A stretch of DNA of 14,829 bases from Thermoplasmata archaeon (GTDB lineage: Archaea; Thermoplasmatota; Thermoplasmata; Thermoplasmatales; Aciduliprofundaceae), in contig JAGGTO010000140.1 in assembly GCA_021163705.1 (NCBI GenBank), positions 1 to 14,829 on the forward strand, written 5' to 3'. Positions within the stretch are counted from its first letter, which is position 1. Each line of letters opens with the position of its first letter. A model generated the notes under the pieces. The model saw only the letters and a list, made by a program, of their open reading frames with translations. It did no database searches and had not been told where the DNA came from. The translations under genes were made by a program, and so were the position numbers. Shown piece after piece: positions 13,217 through 14,829 of this stretch.

Positions 13217-13732
13217 CTAGAGTTTTATAGTATACTCTATTTTATTTTTCCCTATGGTTTTTTGGACATCCCTCACTCCACCATGCTTCTCGAAGAGATA
13301 GCTCATTATACCGTTCACAAAGCTTATTTGATTTTCCGGTATCTTAGATACAATCAGCCAGTACACTCTCCTGCTTATGGTCCTATATCCTGTGTGCAGG
13401 ATTGGCAGGTATTTTCTCATGTGAAACACAATATTTTGGACGCATGTTTTGGGAGAGCATCTTCCCAGGAGCCCTCTAAAGGATACATTCATTCTCTCAC
13501 CAAAATATCGGCCTAGATCCTCCATACCCTCTTTTCCAAGCACCGCATAAGCTGCATTCAAGCTTCGTGCAAGATAGTATCCGGGATAATTCTCTCGAGG
13601 ATTTATATCACTTTCTCTAGTGAAAATAATGCTTTTGGCATTCACCTCATCGAAAAACTTTTTTAGGCCTTCCACACCCTTTTTCTTGGAGATATAATCG
13701 ATAATGATCCTTATTGAAATTCCCAAAGCCAT
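13217..13732 (-). CDS. Uncharacterised small helical protein, possibly related to heme-NO-binding-like/DUF2378 domains
   Basis: The 171 residues are mostly helical and basic, without signal peptide or membrane helices. I chose ATG at 13730-13732 because GGTGAT (13737-13742) lies 4 nt upstream; a GTG at 13741 would overlap that ribosome site. The layout includes Y49-P-G-Y-Y-L-A-R-S-L-N-A-A-Y, L65-G-K-E-G and L73-G-R-Y-F-G, then C92-x4-C97 and H104/H113. The run of Y-P, an Ala-rich helix, L-G and a following G-R is loosely like bacterial DUF2378 and related heme-NO-binding-like proteins. I cannot confirm this, and no heme ligand is certain. It is convergent with the 115-residue gene (1-base gap) and divergent from the surface protein gene. 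Confidence 0.78.
   Translation of the reverse strand: MALGISIRIIIDYISKKKGVEGLKKFFDEVNAKSIIFTRESDINPRENYPGYYLARSLNAAYAVLGKEGMEDLGRYFGERMNVSFRGLLGRCSPKTCVQNIVFHMRKYLPILHTGYRTISRRVYWLIVSKIPENQISFVNGIMSYLFEKHGGVRDVQKTIGKNKIEYTIKL
13240..13263 (+). terminator. T-rich tracts after the 115-residue gene (possible terminator)
   Basis: Two plus-strand T tracts (ttttattttt at 13240-13249 and tttttt at 13258-13263) follow 25-48 nt after the stop at 13215, inside the 3' end of the convergent gene. They are the only obvious stopping signals for the two-gene unit. Confidence 0.35.
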
Positions 13733-13774
13733 CCAAATCACCTGTATGACCTATGTCAGACTAATGTATATGAT

Positions 13775-13786
13775 GGTATTTAAATC
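13775..13786 (-). promoter_or_regulatory. TATA box of the gene at 13217-13732
   Basis: The minus strand reads gatttaaatacc. Transcription would begin near 13754, giving a leader of about 22 nt that carries the GGTGAT ribosome site. Between this box and 13915 the non-coding strip holds only the promoter of the surface protein gene and a tiny six-codon ORF at 13810-13830. Confidence 0.55.
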
Positions 13787-13883
13787 TTTCTTTTAGGAGG
13801 TTCTGTGGCATGAATAACCGGTCAAAATGATACAGATTCAGCAGTAGATGCAATGATCTCATTAAGGAATCTTTAGAGGAAAA

Positions 13884-13894
13884 GTTAAAATATT
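13884..13894 (+). promoter_or_regulatory. TATA box of the surface protein gene
   Basis: The plus strand reads gttaaaatatt, centred about 26 nt before the ATG at 13916. No ribosome site lies between, so the mRNA is probably leaderless. Confidence 0.55.
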
Positions 13895-13915
13895 GATGGG
13901 AATAATACCTTTGTA

Positions 13916-14829
13916 ATGCGTGTGAAAATTGGAGTCATGATTATAATAGTCCTCATGACATTCTCACTTCTTATTCCTTTTACTCAGGGCTATCATTATT
14001 ATGGAGATAGCAGAATTGAAATTCTTGCATACCCATCCAAAACTGCATATCTCAGCAACGAGGAGATACAGGTCAGCTATCTTGTTTATGGAAAAAATGG
14101 AGAGCCACTTTACGGTGGAGATGGTCACTGGGTATTTACCTATTTTTATAATAATACTCCAATATGCAAGGGAAATTTCACATTGCCTACCGGGCTAATA
14201 GGCATATTCCCCTCTCAATATCATCTTCACACTGACAGATATATGCTTCTAATAACATACACCTATGGAAATTTTACCACCTCCAGGGAGATTGATCTCT
14301 TTGTTGTAGATTACACTGAATTTTATTATCAGCTAAATATTCTTCCACTCACAGACAATTATCTAAAATTGGTAATTGATGATAATGTGGAGTATCAAAT
14401 AGGTGGGATATTTTATAACATTCCTGTGCCCACACTGAAGGTGGATTACATCTCCATATATGCAAAGGGAGGGCTCATAGAAAATGCATCCTCACCATTT
14501 TTCCTGGATAGCTATGGTAGGGGAGAGTATTATTTTCGGATACCCACGAATGTAACTCGAATAAGGATAGTTACAAGTGTTGCCAATAAGGTTCTCAACA
14601 TAACCTACACTCCTAGGCAAGCCATGAGCTTTTATTTTTCCACGCATAGCAAGGAGCTTCTGGCAGGAGGATATCTAAATCTTACCGTAAAAAGTATGCA
14701 TTCAGAGAATGAGAGTTTCAACTATCACTTTGAAATTAGGGATTCTCAGGGGAACCTGCTCTTCTATGCTCATGGAAATCACAGTAGCCTTATATACAGA
14801 ATTCCCGAAGATTTTTCTGGAATCCTGGC
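13916..14829 (+). CDS. Secreted surface glycoprotein with Ig-like (macroglobulin-type) domains, partial
   Basis: The reading frame opens at ATG 13916 and stays open for 304 codons to the window edge, so the C-terminus is missing. Residues 1-25 form a Sec signal peptide (M-R-V-K, hydrophobic 6-21, likely cut after T23-Q-G25). The rest is rich in Tyr, Phe, Thr and Asn and predicted all-strand. There are nine N-glycosylation sequons (N79, N87, N119, N190, N212, N228, N255, N265, N288), typical of an archaeal surface protein. P40-S-K-T-A-Y-L-S-N-E-E-I followed by N61-G-E-P-L looks like the start of a macroglobulin-type or bacterial-Ig beta-sandwich. A similar pattern recurs near residues 249-285, suggesting repeated domains. 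It has its own leaderless promoter. An S-layer, adhesin or extracellular enzyme scaffold are all possible; the missing part would decide. Confidence 0.82.
   Translation, partial: MRVKIGVMIIIVLMTFSLLIPFTQGYHYYGDSRIEILAYPSKTAYLSNEEIQVSYLVYGKNGEPLYGGDGHWVFTYFYNNTPICKGNFTLPTGLIGIFPSQYHLHTDRYMLLITYTYGNFTTSREIDLFVVDYTEFYYQLNILPLTDNYLKLVIDDNVEYQIGGIFYNIPVPTLKVDYISIYAKGGLIENASSPFFLDSYGRGEYYFRIPTNVTRIRIVTSVANKVLNITYTPRQAMSFYFSTHSKELLAGGYLNLTVKSMHSENESFNYHFEIRDSQGNLLFYAHGNHSSLIYRIPEDFSGIL

Overview
The window looks like a stretch of a euryarchaeal chromosome of moderate to low G+C. The archaeal signs are the families present (DUF2070, an MJ1255-type glycosyltransferase, SAM hydroxide adenosyltransferase, archaeal-type GlmM) and the expression signals. 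TATA-like boxes sit about 23-28 nt upstream of start codons, which implies leaderless mRNAs. Other genes carry GGTGAT-type ribosome sites that fit the archaeal anti-Shine-Dalgarno sequence. AGA/AGG/ATA codons and GTG/TTG starts are frequent. The gene content is compatible with a thermophilic Thermoplasmatota member such as the Aciduliprofundum/DHVE2 group, but that placement is an inference. I see no rRNA, tRNA, CRISPR array, insertion sequence or integrase. No stretch over 300 bases lacks a gene.

Layout. Positions 37-1055 (+): acylphosphatase and SAM hydroxide adenosyltransferase, convergent with a coiled-coil protein (1045-1629, -). 1740-2564 (+): PfkB sugar/nucleoside kinase. 2566-10123 (-): seven closely spaced genes, in transcription order D-2-hydroxyacid dehydrogenase, an orphan LeuC/aconitase-type large subunit, a HycI-type hydrogenase maturation protease, an MJ1255-type glycosyltransferase, a UPF0104 flippase-like membrane protein, DUF2070, and a Cas4-like nuclease with four inserted membrane helices. 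10213-11217 (+): methylthioribose-1-phosphate isomerase (MtnA), convergent with phosphoglucosamine mutase (11212-12567, -). 12701-13215 (+): two overlapping small genes of unknown function, the first only 55 codons. 13217-13732 (-): a small unknown protein. 13916 to the window end (+): the first 304 residues of a large secreted, heavily glycosylated surface protein that has no stop codon within the window.

How the genes fit together. GlmM supplies amino-sugar-1-phosphate for UDP-GlcNAc. The overlapping glycosyltransferase and UPF0104 genes look like a membrane glycosylation or lipid-export pair. MtnA and the SAM hydroxide adenosyltransferase both act around S-adenosylmethionine and its by-products. 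The dehydrogenase and the LeuC-like protein may belong to one 2-hydroxyacid route.

The parts most worth a second look are: the membrane-embedded Cas4-like nuclease next to DUF2070; the 55-aa/115-aa gene pair; the LeuC-like protein with a changed active-site box and no small subunit beside it; the coiled-coil protein with two Tyr-rich blocks exactly 100 residues apart; and the fact that all four convergent gene junctions overlap or leave a single base, two of them using the same TGAGCTAG word.
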